From the NCBI RefSeq assembly GCF_042676385.1, contig NZ_JBHTHA010000014.1, positions 1 to 64,000 on the forward strand: DNA of 64,000 nucleotides, read 5' to 3'. The notes beneath the pieces were generated by a model. That model worked only from the letters and a program-made list of their open reading frames with translations. It had not been told where the DNA came from and did no database searches. Position 1 is the stretch's first letter. Each line of letters starts with the position of its first letter. This stretch comes from Paenibacillus_E sp042676385. Its GTDB lineage: Bacteria > Bacillota > Bacilli > Paenibacillales > NBRC-103111. The position numbers were made by a program, and so were the translations under genes. Of the stretch, positions 1 to 7,450 are shown piece by piece.

Positions 1-370
1 GCGCAGCGCCGGCGCCAAGGCGGCGGCCCCGGCTGGGCCGGGCCGCCCGGATCCGCGCGCAGCGGCGCAGCCTGCGCGGACGAGCGCTGCCCGGCCGCAG
101 GCCGCGGGCAGCGCCAGCCCCACACCCGCCGCGGAGCCGAAGGCTCAGCGGGTGTTCGTCAAGATCACGGCTGACTGCGAGCAGCCGGACAAGCTGCTTC
201 AGCTGAAGGCGCTGCTGAAGCTGCACAAGGGGCCGCTCGCTGTTGCGCTTTTCTACGAAAGCAGCGGCAAGCTTCTGGCCCTCAGCGACCAATACCTGGT
301 CGATCCCTCGAAAGAGCTGCTGCGCATGATCGAGACGATCATGGGCAAAGATTCCGTCCGGGTGAAATAA
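1..370 (+). CDS. dnaE: DNA polymerase III subunit alpha, C-terminal end (partial)
   Basis: This reading frame is open from the left edge to a TAA at 368-370, so only the last ~122 codons of a gene starting outside the window are present. The final ~70 residues (from VFVKITADCEQ to KDSVRVK) resemble the small C-terminal domain of Firmicute DnaE-type replicative polymerases. Before it lies a ~50-residue linker made almost only of Ala, Pro, Gly, Arg and Ser, coded by extremely GC-rich DNA (1-150). The neighbouring accD-accA-pyk order also fits dnaE, which precedes these genes in Bacillus relatives. An internal GTG at 152 is not a likely start because it has no ribosome binding site. The identity is inferred from a short tail plus gene order. 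Confidence 0.7.
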   Translation, partial: RSAGAKAAAPAGPGRPDPRAAAQPARTSAARPQAAGSASPTPAAEPKAQRVFVKITADCEQPDKLLQLKALLKLHKGPLAVALFYESSGKLLALSDQYLVDPSKELLRMIETIMGKDSVRVK

Positions 371-442
371 AGCACGCCTCCTCTGCATATAAATAGGAAC
401 CCGCAAGTATACGATTTCGGGTTTATGTGAGGAGGCAAAGTT

Positions 443-943
443 ATGACCGAACAACATATGATCCAACTGCTGCAAAAGCGCGGCGTCACCATCGAACAGA
501 TCGCCGAGATTGTGTTCAAGCTGCAAAAGCCCTATAATGATCAACTTACGGTAGAAGAATGCATAGACAGCGTGCTGGCCGTACTCGCTAAGCGTGAAGT
601 ACAGTATACACTCTATACGGGCATAGCGCTCGACGAATTGGCAGAGAAAAAGCAGCTCCCCGAGCCGTTACAGTCGATTCTTGAGGCGGATGAGCCCTTG
701 TATGGCGTCGATGAGACGCTGGCTCTAGGCATTGTTCATGTCTATGGCATGATCGGACTGACCAGCTTTGGTTATTTGGACAAAGAGAAGATCGGCATTA
801 TCCGGGCTTTGAATGATAATCGGTCTGCCGTGCACGTCTTTCTAGACGATCTCGTCTGCGGGCTGGCTGCAGCAGCTTCGGCGAGAATTGCGCATCAGAA
901 CGAGAATGCGCCGGATTACAGCGCCAAACTTCGTCTGGACTAG
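443..943 (+). CDS. Phosphatidylglycerophosphatase A family protein (YutG-like)
   Basis: The 166-aa protein matches the PgpA/YutG family, which is linked to dephosphorylation of phosphatidylglycerophosphate to phosphatidylglycerol. The recognisable family features are the N-terminal MIQLLQKRGVTIEQIAEIV segment, the central LYGVDETLALGIVHVYGMIG segment and the late HVFLDDLVCGLAAAASARIAH segment. The protein has no signal peptide, and its length fits the Firmicute branch of the family. The start ATG at 443 follows a GGAGGC ribosome binding site at 431-436. It lies between the end of dnaE and the accDA operon and is probably transcribed separately from accDA. The exact substrate is known only from family naming. 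Confidence 0.8.
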   Translation: MTEQHMIQLLQKRGVTIEQIAEIVFKLQKPYNDQLTVEECIDSVLAVLAKREVQYTLYTGIALDELAEKKQLPEPLQSILEADEPLYGVDETLALGIVHVYGMIGLTSFGYLDKEKIGIIRALNDNRSAVHVFLDDLVCGLAAAASARIAHQNENAPDYSAKLRLD

Positions 944-1095
944 CATATACAAGTTGTGCTCTGTTGCGGGAAAAAGAGTAGTTATGATATCATTATTCCA
1001 TTGTGTGTGCCTATGCCTATAGTGTATGTTTATCAAGTCATCGTTACCAACTAGCACTTATAGAGGTCGTTGCACTTCATAGGAGGTTTTTTTTC

Positions 1096-1284
1096 ATGTG
1101 GACGGTGATTTATATTGCTCCTACCGCCAGAATCGCAGAGCGAATTAAACAGAGGCTGTCGGAGGAAGGATTTCTCGTGCAGGTTCGAGGCACCAACCTG
1201 TCCAAAAACCAGTTCGAAATTCTCGTTCCCGAAGGGGAGCTGGAAGAAGTGCAGGAAGTGCTGAATTCTATTTTACATAGATAG
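1096..1284 (+). CDS. Small conserved protein upstream of accD (DUF2007-like?)
   Basis: A 62-aa soluble protein beginning MWTVIYIAPTARIAERIKQ. The start at 1096 is chosen over an earlier in-frame ATG at 1003 because a strong AGGAGG site lies at 1081-1086 and the extra N-terminal residues look non-conserved. The sequence alternates strand and helix (WTVIYIAP, a helix ending in RLSEEG, FLVQVRG, FEILVPE, then a helix rich in Glu and Val). This resembles the ferredoxin-like fold of the DUF2007 family of putative signalling proteins. It sits 67 bp before accD and may be in the same transcript. No specific function can be assigned. Confidence 0.65.
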   Translation: MWTVIYIAPTARIAERIKQRLSEEGFLVQVRGTNLSKNQFEILVPEGELEEVQEVLNSILHR

Positions 1285-1351
1285 TGGATTGTAGAAGTAA
1301 GTAACGTGGCTTGTCAGATTTTCACGATAAAAGCCAAGTAGAGGTGGAAAA

Positions 1352-2218
1352 GTGCTAAAGGATCTATTTCAAAAACGAAAATATGCGACCATTCCTTCCG
1401 AGCGAACAAAAAGGGAAATTCCCGAAGGTTTAATGAATAAATGTCCGAAATGCGGTACGATTCAGACAAGCAAAGAGCTAGAGAAGAACTTGAAAGTTTG
1501 TACAGCCTGCGGCTATCATTATCGATTAAACGCGATGGAACGCATCCAGATGACACTCGACGAAGGTCGGATTTTCGAATACGACAACAACATGATCTCA
1601 GAGGATCCTTTACAGTTTCCGGATTATATAGAGAAATTGGATAAAGCGAAGAGCTCGACCAACCTGGAGGATGCTATCATCACAGGCGAGGGGACGATCG
1701 GCGGATACCCGGTTGTTATTGCGGCGATGAGCTTTGACTTCATGGGCGGATCGCTAGGCTCCGTTGTTGGTGAACGAATAACTAGAGCTGTTGAAGCTGC
1801 TATTCAGAAGAAGTACCCAATCATTATTTATTCCACTTCGGGTGGAGCTCGCATGCAGGAAAGCATCTTAAGTCTGATGCAAATGGCGAAGACAAGCGCT
1901 GCCTTGTCCAAGCTTAGCGAGGAAGGCGGATTATTTATTTCCATTATTACGGATCCGACTTTCGGCGGCGTTTCCGCCAGCTTTGCTATGCTCGGAGATA
2001 TTATTATCGCAGAGCCTGCGGCGCCGTTCGGGTTCACTGGCCGCCGCGTTATTGAGCAGACGATCAAACAGAAGCTCCCGGACAATTTCCAAACGTCTGA
2101 ATTCAACCTGGAGCATGGTCAGCTCGACAAAGTCGTAAGCCGCAAAGAGATGAGGCCTACGTTAATCAAGCTGTTAGACATGCACGGTGTGAAGGGGGAT
2201 ACGACTTATGGCGGGTGA
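1352..2218 (+). CDS. accD: Acetyl-CoA carboxylase carboxyltransferase subunit beta
   Basis: AccD (288 aa) forms the carboxyltransferase with AccA; together they transfer the carboxyl group from biotin to acetyl-CoA to make malonyl-CoA for fatty acid synthesis. The N-terminus holds the typical four-cysteine zinc ribbon (CPKC at about residues 31-34, CTAC at about 50-53). The crotonase-like domain follows with TSGGARMQE and the GGVSASFAMLGD segment. The start is GTG at 1352 behind an AGAGGTGG ribosome binding site. The end overlaps the accA start by 11 bp, which suggests translational coupling that keeps the two subunits in balance. Confidence 0.95.
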   Translation: MLKDLFQKRKYATIPSERTKREIPEGLMNKCPKCGTIQTSKELEKNLKVCTACGYHYRLNAMERIQMTLDEGRIFEYDNNMISEDPLQFPDYIEKLDKAKSSTNLEDAIITGEGTIGGYPVVIAAMSFDFMGGSLGSVVGERITRAVEAAIQKKYPIIIYSTSGGARMQESILSLMQMAKTSAALSKLSEEGGLFISIITDPTFGGVSASFAMLGDIIIAEPAAPFGFTGRRVIEQTIKQKLPDNFQTSEFNLEHGQLDKVVSRKEMRPTLIKLLDMHGVKGDTTYGG

Positions 2219-3182
2219 GATGCCATTTGAAAAGCCATTGGCAGAGCTGAAAAGCAAGATTGCGGAGCTTCGTAAATTTGGCGCTGAGAAGCAAATCGAT
2301 TTTTCAGAAGAAATACGCCGTTTGGAAGAAAGATACAACGAGCTTGAAGACGAGCTGTATGCGAATATGTCTTCTGCGGAAAAGATGCAGCTCGCTCGTC
2401 ATCCGCAAAGGCCGACAACGATTGATTATATTCAGTCCATTTTTACGGATTTTATCGAGTTTCACGGAGACAGGCTGTATGGGGACGACCTTGCGATCGT
2501 CGGTGGACTCGCCAAGTTGAATGGTGTGCCGGTTACGGTTGTAGGCCATCAAAAAGGGAAAGATACCAAAGATAATATCGCTCGCAATTTCGGATGTCCG
2601 CATCCGGAAGGCTTTCGTAAAGCGCTGCGTCTGATGCGTCAAGCGAACAAGTTCAAGCGTCCGATCGTTACGTTCATCGATACCAAAGGGGCATTCCCGG
2701 GGAATGCGGCGGAAGAGCGCGGGCAGGGAGAAGCGATTGCCAGAAATTTGCTGGAAATGGCCTCTTTTCGCGTGCCGATCATTTGTATCGTCATTGGCGA
2801 AGGCGGGAGCGGCGGCGCACTTGCGCTCGGCGTAGGCAACAAGGTGTTAATGTTGGAAAATGCTATCTACTCGGTTATCAGTCCCGAAGGTGCAGCTTCC
2901 ATTTTATATAAAGATGCTTCCAAAGCGTTGCATGCTGCAGAAGCGATGAAAATTACGGCGGACCATATTATGGAGCTTGGTGTGATCGATGGTATCATTC
3001 CGGAGCCAAAAGGCGGAGCACATCGGGATCCGTCGGCGCAAGCGGATTTCATTAAGGAAGCAATCTGGGGACAGCTTCAACCATTGCTGAGCATGACCGA
3101 ACAGGAGCTGCTTGAGGACCGATACCGTAAATTTAGAGACATCGGTAGGTTCACATTTATTCAGGAGGGAAACCATGCGTAA
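2208..3182 (+). CDS. accA: Acetyl-CoA carboxylase carboxyltransferase subunit alpha
   Basis: AccA (324 aa) is the partner of AccD in the cytoplasmic carboxyltransferase. Recognisable features are the N-terminal helical segment, DFIEFHGDRLYGDD, the GGLAKLNGVPVTVVGHQKG segment, PIVTFIDTKGAFPG and the oxyanion-forming GEGGSGGALALG segment. The length is normal. Its ATG lies inside the end of accD, and its own end overlaps the start of pyk by 8 bp. The three genes therefore behave as one tightly coupled operon linking fatty acid synthesis to the last step of glycolysis. Confidence 0.95.
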   Translation: MAGEMPFEKPLAELKSKIAELRKFGAEKQIDFSEEIRRLEERYNELEDELYANMSSAEKMQLARHPQRPTTIDYIQSIFTDFIEFHGDRLYGDDLAIVGGLAKLNGVPVTVVGHQKGKDTKDNIARNFGCPHPEGFRKALRLMRQANKFKRPIVTFIDTKGAFPGNAAEERGQGEAIARNLLEMASFRVPIICIVIGEGGSGGALALGVGNKVLMLENAIYSVISPEGAASILYKDASKALHAAEAMKITADHIMELGVIDGIIPEPKGGAHRDPSAQADFIKEAIWGQLQPLLSMTEQELLEDRYRKFRDIGRFTFIQEGNHA

Positions 3183-4929
3183 AACGAAAATTGTCTGTAC
3201 CATTGGACCTGCAAGCGAATCACAAGAAAATTTGAAAAAGCTTCTTGAAGCGGGAATGAACGTTGCCCGCCTCAATTTCTCCCACGGAGATTTTGAGGAG
3301 CACGGCGCACGTATCCGCAACCTTCGCGCAGCATGCCAGGAAACAGGCAAAACAGCAGCGATTTTGTTAGACACTAAGGGTCCGGAAATTCGTACCGGCA
3401 AATTGAAAGAAGAGCCGATTGAGCTTGTTCAGGACAAGCACATCATCCTCACGACAGAAGAGATTCTTGGCGATGCTGACCGTATCTCCGTTACTTACGC
3501 TAATCTGCCGCGCGATGTGCAAGTTGGTTCCACGATTCTGATCGATGACGGTTTGATCGGATTAACCGTTGTTGACATTCGCGGAACAGAGATTGAATGC
3601 CGCATCGTGAACGGCGGAACGATTAAAAGCAAAAAAGGCGTTAACGTCCCAGGCGTCAAAATCAGTCTTCCGGGCATCACGGAAAAAGACGCGAACGATA
3701 TCGTTTTCGGTATCGAGCAAGGCGTTGACTTTATCGCAGCATCTTTTGTGCGTAAAGCAAGCGACGTTATGGAAATTCGCGAGCTGCTCGAGAGACACAA
3801 TGCGACACACATTCAAATCATTAGTAAAATCGAAAACCAAGAGGGCGTCGAGAATTTGGACGAAATCCTTGAAGTTTCCGATGGTTTGATGGTTGCCCGC
3901 GGAGACCTTGGGGTGGAGATTCCAGCAGAAGATGTGCCTGTCGTTCAAAAGCAAATGATAAAAAAATGTAACATCGTCGGTAAACCGGTCATTACGGCAA
4001 CGATGATGTTGGATTCCATGCAGCGTAACCCTCGTCCGACTCGTGCAGAAGCGAGTGACGTGGCGAATGCCGTATTTGACGGTACGGATGCCGTGATGTT
4101 GTCCGGTGAAACAGCTGCCGGTAAATACCCGGTTGAATCCGTGCAAACAATGGCTCGCATCGCTGAACGCGCAGAAGCTTCTCTGGAATATAAAGAGATT
4201 TTCCTTCGTCAAGCGCAAGCTCAGCAAGTTACAGTGACGGAGGCCATCTCCCAAGCTGTTGCGAATTCCGCCCTGGAGCTTGGCGCAAAAGCGATTCTTA
4301 CCGCAACAGAAAGTGGATATACAGCGAGAATGGTATCCAAATACCGTCCGAAATCGCCTATTATCGCTGTAACGCCTAACGACCAAGTCATCCGTCGTTT
4401 ATCTCTCGTATGGGGTGTTATTCCGGTGAAAGGCAATGAAGCCAAAACAACGGACGAGCTGTTCAACCTGGCTGTAGACAGCAGTATCCAAACAGGCATC
4501 GTGAGCCTTGGCGATATCGTTGTCATCACAGCTGGCGTACCTGTTGGCCGCTCCGGAACCACGAACCTGATCAAGGTTCATCATGTTGGCGAGATGATTG
4601 CCAAAGGTACGGGGATCGGAACGCAAACGGCAACGGGTAAAGTTGTGACGGCGCGGACACCTGAAGAAGCAAATGCCAAAATGGTGGACGGCGCTGTTCT
4701 TGTTACTATCTCTACGGATAAAGAATACATGCCTGCAGTGCAACGAGCTTCTGCATTAATCACAGAAGTGGGCGGCATTACTTCTCACGCAGCAGTTGTT
4801 GCGTTGAGCCTCGGCATTCCGGTAATAGTAGGCGTGGAACGTGCAGTCGAACTCATTCAAGACGGTACGGAAGTGTCCATCTATCCGGAAGTCGGCGTGA
4901 TCTACTCTGGACAAGCTAAAGTTCTGTAA
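3175..4929 (+). CDS. pyk: Pyruvate kinase (with C-terminal PEP-utilizer domain)
   Basis: The 584-aa enzyme converts phosphoenolpyruvate and ADP to pyruvate and ATP. The N-terminus MRKTKIVCTIGPAS, the ISKIENQEG metal/PEP-binding region, the ARGDLGVEIP segment and the TRAEASDVANAVFDGTDAVM signature are all visible. As in Bacillus and its relatives it carries about 110 extra C-terminal residues with a swivelling PEP-utilizer domain, including GGITSHAAVVAL. ATG 3175 follows AGGAGGG at 3162-3168; an earlier in-frame start at 3112 lies inside accA and is unlikely. A strong intrinsic terminator follows. Confidence 0.97.
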   Translation: MRKTKIVCTIGPASESQENLKKLLEAGMNVARLNFSHGDFEEHGARIRNLRAACQETGKTAAILLDTKGPEIRTGKLKEEPIELVQDKHIILTTEEILGDADRISVTYANLPRDVQVGSTILIDDGLIGLTVVDIRGTEIECRIVNGGTIKSKKGVNVPGVKISLPGITEKDANDIVFGIEQGVDFIAASFVRKASDVMEIRELLERHNATHIQIISKIENQEGVENLDEILEVSDGLMVARGDLGVEIPAEDVPVVQKQMIKKCNIVGKPVITATMMLDSMQRNPRPTRAEASDVANAVFDGTDAVMLSGETAAGKYPVESVQTMARIAERAEASLEYKEIFLRQAQAQQVTVTEAISQAVANSALELGAKAILTATESGYTARMVSKYRPKSPIIAVTPNDQVIRRLSLVWGVIPVKGNEAKTTDELFNLAVDSSIQTGIVSLGDIVVITAGVPVGRSGTTNLIKVHHVGEMIAKGTGIGTQTATGKVVTARTPEEANAKMVDGAVLVTISTDKEYMPAVQRASALITEVGGITSHAAVVALSLGIPVIVGVERAVELIQDGTEVSIYPEVGVIYSGQAKVL

Positions 4930-4948
4930 ACGCATGACAATAAACAGC

Positions 4949-4986
4949 AAGAGTGAAGCGAGATGATCTCGACTTCACTCTTTTTT
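4949..4986 (+). terminator. Rho-independent terminator after pyk
   Basis: An inverted repeat (AGAGTGAAG / CTTCACTCT arms, extended by CGAGA / TCTCG) ends directly in a run of six T residues. It closes the accD-accA-pyk operon. Confidence 0.9.
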
Positions 4987-5023
4987 GTACTAGCGTATGT
5001 ATTTCAGTAAGGAGGAGAGCAGC

Positions 5024-5476
5024 ATGACCGAACAGGGATGGTACACGCATCAACTTCGTGTACGTTATGAAGAAACCGATCAAATGGGGGTTGTGTATCA
5101 TGCCAACTATTTGACTTGGTTTGAGATCGGACGAACCGAACTCATCAGGGAATTGGGCTATCCTTATAGAAAAATAGAAGAAAAAGGGCTCTTGCTCCCG
5201 GTAGTGGAAGCGAATTCCAAATTCAGGAAACCGGCTCGTTATGATGATTTGGTAAGTATTTACACACGTGTAGCTGAGGCTAGCAGCATACGCATTGATT
5301 TTGCCTACGAAATCCGCAAAAATTCTGATGATCATCCGACTGGCGATCAAGCACCGGAAGGAGAACTGCTCGTAACCGGTACGACTCGCCACGTCTGGGT
5401 GAATCCTTCTTGGAAGCCCGTACGTATAGAGAAGGAAGCGCCTGATCTATGGCAATTGCTCACCGAAAGGAGATAA
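5024..5476 (+). CDS. Acyl-CoA thioesterase, YbgC/4HBT hotdog family
   Basis: A 150-aa single-domain hotdog-fold thioesterase that hydrolyses acyl-CoA thioesters; the true substrate is not evident. The N-terminal ETDQMGVVYHANYLTWFE segment is the 4-hydroxybenzoyl-CoA thioesterase signature, with the catalytic Asp and the following His, Asn and Tyr in place. ATG 5024 is preceded by GGAGGAG at 5011-5017; an upstream in-frame start at 4997 has no such site and lies just past the pyk terminator. It is followed after 4 bp by the fxsA-like gene, so the two are probably co-transcribed. Confidence 0.9.
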   Translation: MTEQGWYTHQLRVRYEETDQMGVVYHANYLTWFEIGRTELIRELGYPYRKIEEKGLLLPVVEANSKFRKPARYDDLVSIYTRVAEASSIRIDFAYEIRKNSDDHPTGDQAPEGELLVTGTTRHVWVNPSWKPVRIEKEAPDLWQLLTERR

Positions 5477-5480
5477 GCCT

Positions 5481-5861
5481 ATGTTCCGATTGCTTCTTGC
5501 TATCTTTATTATTGTACCTGCGATCGAGATCACCTTCATGATCATGCTTGGTCATTTCATCGGTGGTTGGACCACATTTGCGCTAATTCTGTTAAGCGGC
5601 TTTCTGGGCGCTTATTTTGCGAAGCGCGAGGGGCGGAAGGTCTGGGAGTATGCCCGGTACGAGTGGTCACAAGGTAAACTTCCGGCACAATCCCTGCTTG
5701 ACGGGATTTGTATTTTCATAGGCGGTGTATTATTGATAACACCGGGTTTTGTTACTGACATCTTCGGGTTTCTCCTTGTTTTTCCGTTCACACGTCCGAT
5801 CTTCAAGGTTCTGCTGCTTGGTTTGATTCAAAAATTAATCAGTAAAGGAAAATTTAGGTGA
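5481..5861 (+). CDS. FxsA family membrane protein
   Basis: A 126-aa integral membrane protein of the FxsA family; in E. coli a member relieves F-plasmid exclusion of phage T7, and the normal role is unknown. The segments FRLLLAIFIIVPAIEITFMI, FALILLSGFLGAYFAKREG and IFIGGVLLITPGFVTDIFGF form the membrane helices. The LLITPGFVTD motif and the following PFTRP are the family hallmarks. The start follows an AGGAG site overlapping the end of the thioesterase gene. The same gene sits beside pyk in Bacillus relatives. Confidence 0.88.
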   Translation: MFRLLLAIFIIVPAIEITFMIMLGHFIGGWTTFALILLSGFLGAYFAKREGRKVWEYARYEWSQGKLPAQSLLDGICIFIGGVLLITPGFVTDIFGFLLVFPFTRPIFKVLLLGLIQKLISKGKFR

Positions 5862-5922
5862 AGAGTACTGTGGAAATAAGAACGCTTGGTTTTAACATAC
5901 ATTAGCAACAACAAGAGAAAGT

Positions 5923-5962
5923 AAAAACCCACCCCAAGGTTGTCAGCCGAAGGTGGGTTTTT
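5923..5962. terminator. Bidirectional terminator between fxsA and ytvI
   Basis: The arms AAAAACCCACC and GGTGGGTTTTT form a hairpin with A and T runs on opposite sides, so it can stop transcription from both directions between the convergent fxsA and ytvI genes. Confidence 0.85.
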
Positions 5963-6019
5963 ATTGCCCTATGACTTAGAGGGGAATAGACCATCCAATA
6001 CCATAAACAAAACCATGCA

Positions 6020-6106
6020 TCAAATCATAATTAACAATCTACCGGTCACAATTATGCCCGCCGGTCTGCCCAAAATTCCAAAGAATCCTAATAAAAGCTC
6101 AACCAT
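6020..6106 (-). CDS. Possible 28-aa hydrophobic small protein after ytvI
   Basis: Three bases after the ytvI stop codon, an ATG on the same strand opens a 28-codon frame beginning MVELLLGFFGILGRP and ending in LLIMI. It is almost entirely hydrophobic with one Arg-Pro kink, as expected for a tiny one-helix membrane peptide coupled to translation of ytvI. The ribosome binding site is weak (GGAATAGAGA), and no family is recognised. It could be an accidental frame; the gap up to the terminator at 5962 contains nothing else. Confidence 0.3.
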   Translation of the reverse strand: MVELLLGFFGILGRPAGIIVTGRLLIMI

Positions 6107-6109
6107 TCT

Positions 6110-7246
6110 CTATTCCGAAGTGGTTGGGCCTTTTTGTATGTATACAGCGATATCGTGAAAAATTCGCGCTCGGTAAAAGGCGGACAAAATCACAAGCGAT
6201 ACTGGACCGACGATCAAACCTATCAGTCCGAACAATTTCAGGCCGACAAACATCGCTATGAGCGTTGCCAAAGGGTCTAATCCGACGGAAGAGGCTAATA
6301 CTTTGGGCTCCATGATCTGCCTGGCAATCACAATGACACCGTATAGGACACTTAACCCGATACCGAGATAAATATCACCTTGCGCGAAAAATACATAGAG
6401 AATCCAAGGCACCATGACAGCTCCCGTTCCCAGATAAGGCATCAAGTCCGCTAGACCGGTTAACAAGCCGATGGTTATTGCATAATTAACCCGGAGCACA
6501 AGCAGGCCGATAATGACGACTAACGCTGTGAGAGACACGAGGATGAGCTGGGCACGCAAGTAGCCGAACAACGCTTTTTGCAAATCGTTTCTGATCAATT
6601 TCGATGTTTTCACGATCGGTTCAGAGAAAATGCCATTATACCTGCCAATAAGCTGGTACCAGTCTTTACTTATAAAGAAAGTGGCTAGCAAGACGATTAT
6701 GGTAAGGGTCGCGACGTTAGGCAGGGAAGTCAGAAATCTTCTTAACGGATCGAATACATAGCCGATAATGAATTTACTTACATCCGCAATAGAGCCTGCT
6801 GTTGTTGATAAATTACTGTTGACGGTTTCCTGGTATTTGGGGTTATTCTCAAAGAACTCATTAATCCGGCCAATCCACTCTTGGAAAGCAGTGGAATTAA
6901 TGAACACATTAAATTGCTCCACCCAACGGTTAATCTGCCCCTGAATCGTATCGGCAAGAGAGCCTAATTCCACGATGATATTAGCCACGAGCACGGTGAT
7001 AGCCGTAATCATAGCACCTAAAAATAACAACATGGATAGCGTTACGGAGAGCCAGCGCGGCAGCTTCATTTTAAACTGGAAAAAGTTAACGAGAGGATTC
7101 AGCATTAGCGCAATGAGCCAGCCGAAAATAAACGGATAAATCAATGGGGTAACATAATAAAGGACGAGGCCGATCAGCAGGATGATTATAGCGACCCAAA
7201 TGCCTCTGAAAATTTGATGAACTAAGCGCGGATTGAGGATATTCAT
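6110..7246 (-). CDS. ytvI: YtvI-type AI-2E family membrane transporter (sporulation integral membrane protein)
   Basis: The 378-aa protein belongs to the AI-2E exporter/YtvI permease family. It has paired hydrophobic segments at the N-terminus (IWVAIIILLIGLVLYYV, LIYPFIFGWLIALMLNPLV), a soluble middle region (about residues 100-170), and a run of C-terminal helices with the family motif ADLMPYLGTGAVMVPW and the PKVLASSVGLDPLATLIAMF segment. The start ATG at 7246 follows AAGGAGAG; 14 residues upstream in the same frame are omitted because that start has no site. A homologue lies beside pyk in Bacillus, where it is classed as a sporulation membrane protein. The cargo is unknown. Confidence 0.85.
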   Translation of the reverse strand: MNILNPRLVHQIFRGIWVAIIILLIGLVLYYVTPLIYPFIFGWLIALMLNPLVNFFQFKMKLPRWLSVTLSMLLFLGAMITAITVLVANIIVELGSLADTIQGQINRWVEQFNVFINSTAFQEWIGRINEFFENNPKYQETVNSNLSTTAGSIADVSKFIIGYVFDPLRRFLTSLPNVATLTIIVLLATFFISKDWYQLIGRYNGIFSEPIVKTSKLIRNDLQKALFGYLRAQLILVSLTALVVIIGLLVLRVNYAITIGLLTGLADLMPYLGTGAVMVPWILYVFFAQGDIYLGIGLSVLYGVIVIARQIMEPKVLASSVGLDPLATLIAMFVGLKLFGLIGLIVGPVSLVILSAFYRARIFHDIAVYIQKGPTTSE

Positions 7247-7278
7247 GGTATTTTCTCTCCTTGCTTCAACATAGTTGT

Positions 7279-7307
7279 ATTGTAACACGTTCGAGAATGA
7301 TTGAGAA
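7279..7307 (-). promoter_or_regulatory. Putative sigma-A promoter for ytvI
   Basis: On the minus strand, TTCTCA, a 17-base spacer and TACAAT stand about 35 bp before the ytvI start. The -10 is good and the -35 is weak. Confidence 0.45.
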
Positions 7308-7377
7308 AATGATTGCGGGATTTCGCTAAAAAGTTATATTTACAAAATCTTAATATTTCAATTGAGGTCTTCCTGCA

Positions 7378-7406
7378 TTGTCGGTCCACAGGGAGCATAG
7401 TACAAT
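7378..7406 (+). promoter_or_regulatory. Putative sigma-A promoter for ppk
   Basis: TTGTCG, a 17-base spacer and TACAAT are placed 45 bp before the ppk start. No Pho box repeats are visible next to it. Confidence 0.6.
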
Positions 7407-7450
7407 GAGGGTACGAATGTCGAAAAATAGAACATCATAATGGAGGCTTT

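Noticed and set aside
3562..4386. Long antisense frame (274 codons) opposite pyk
   Set aside because: Its product is rich in Cys, His, Phe and Arg with no family resemblance and no ribosome binding site; it is a codon-bias shadow of pyk.
5940..6158. 72-codon plus-strand frame
   Set aside because: It starts inside the fxsA/ytvI terminator and runs antisense to the ytvI end, with no ribosome binding site.
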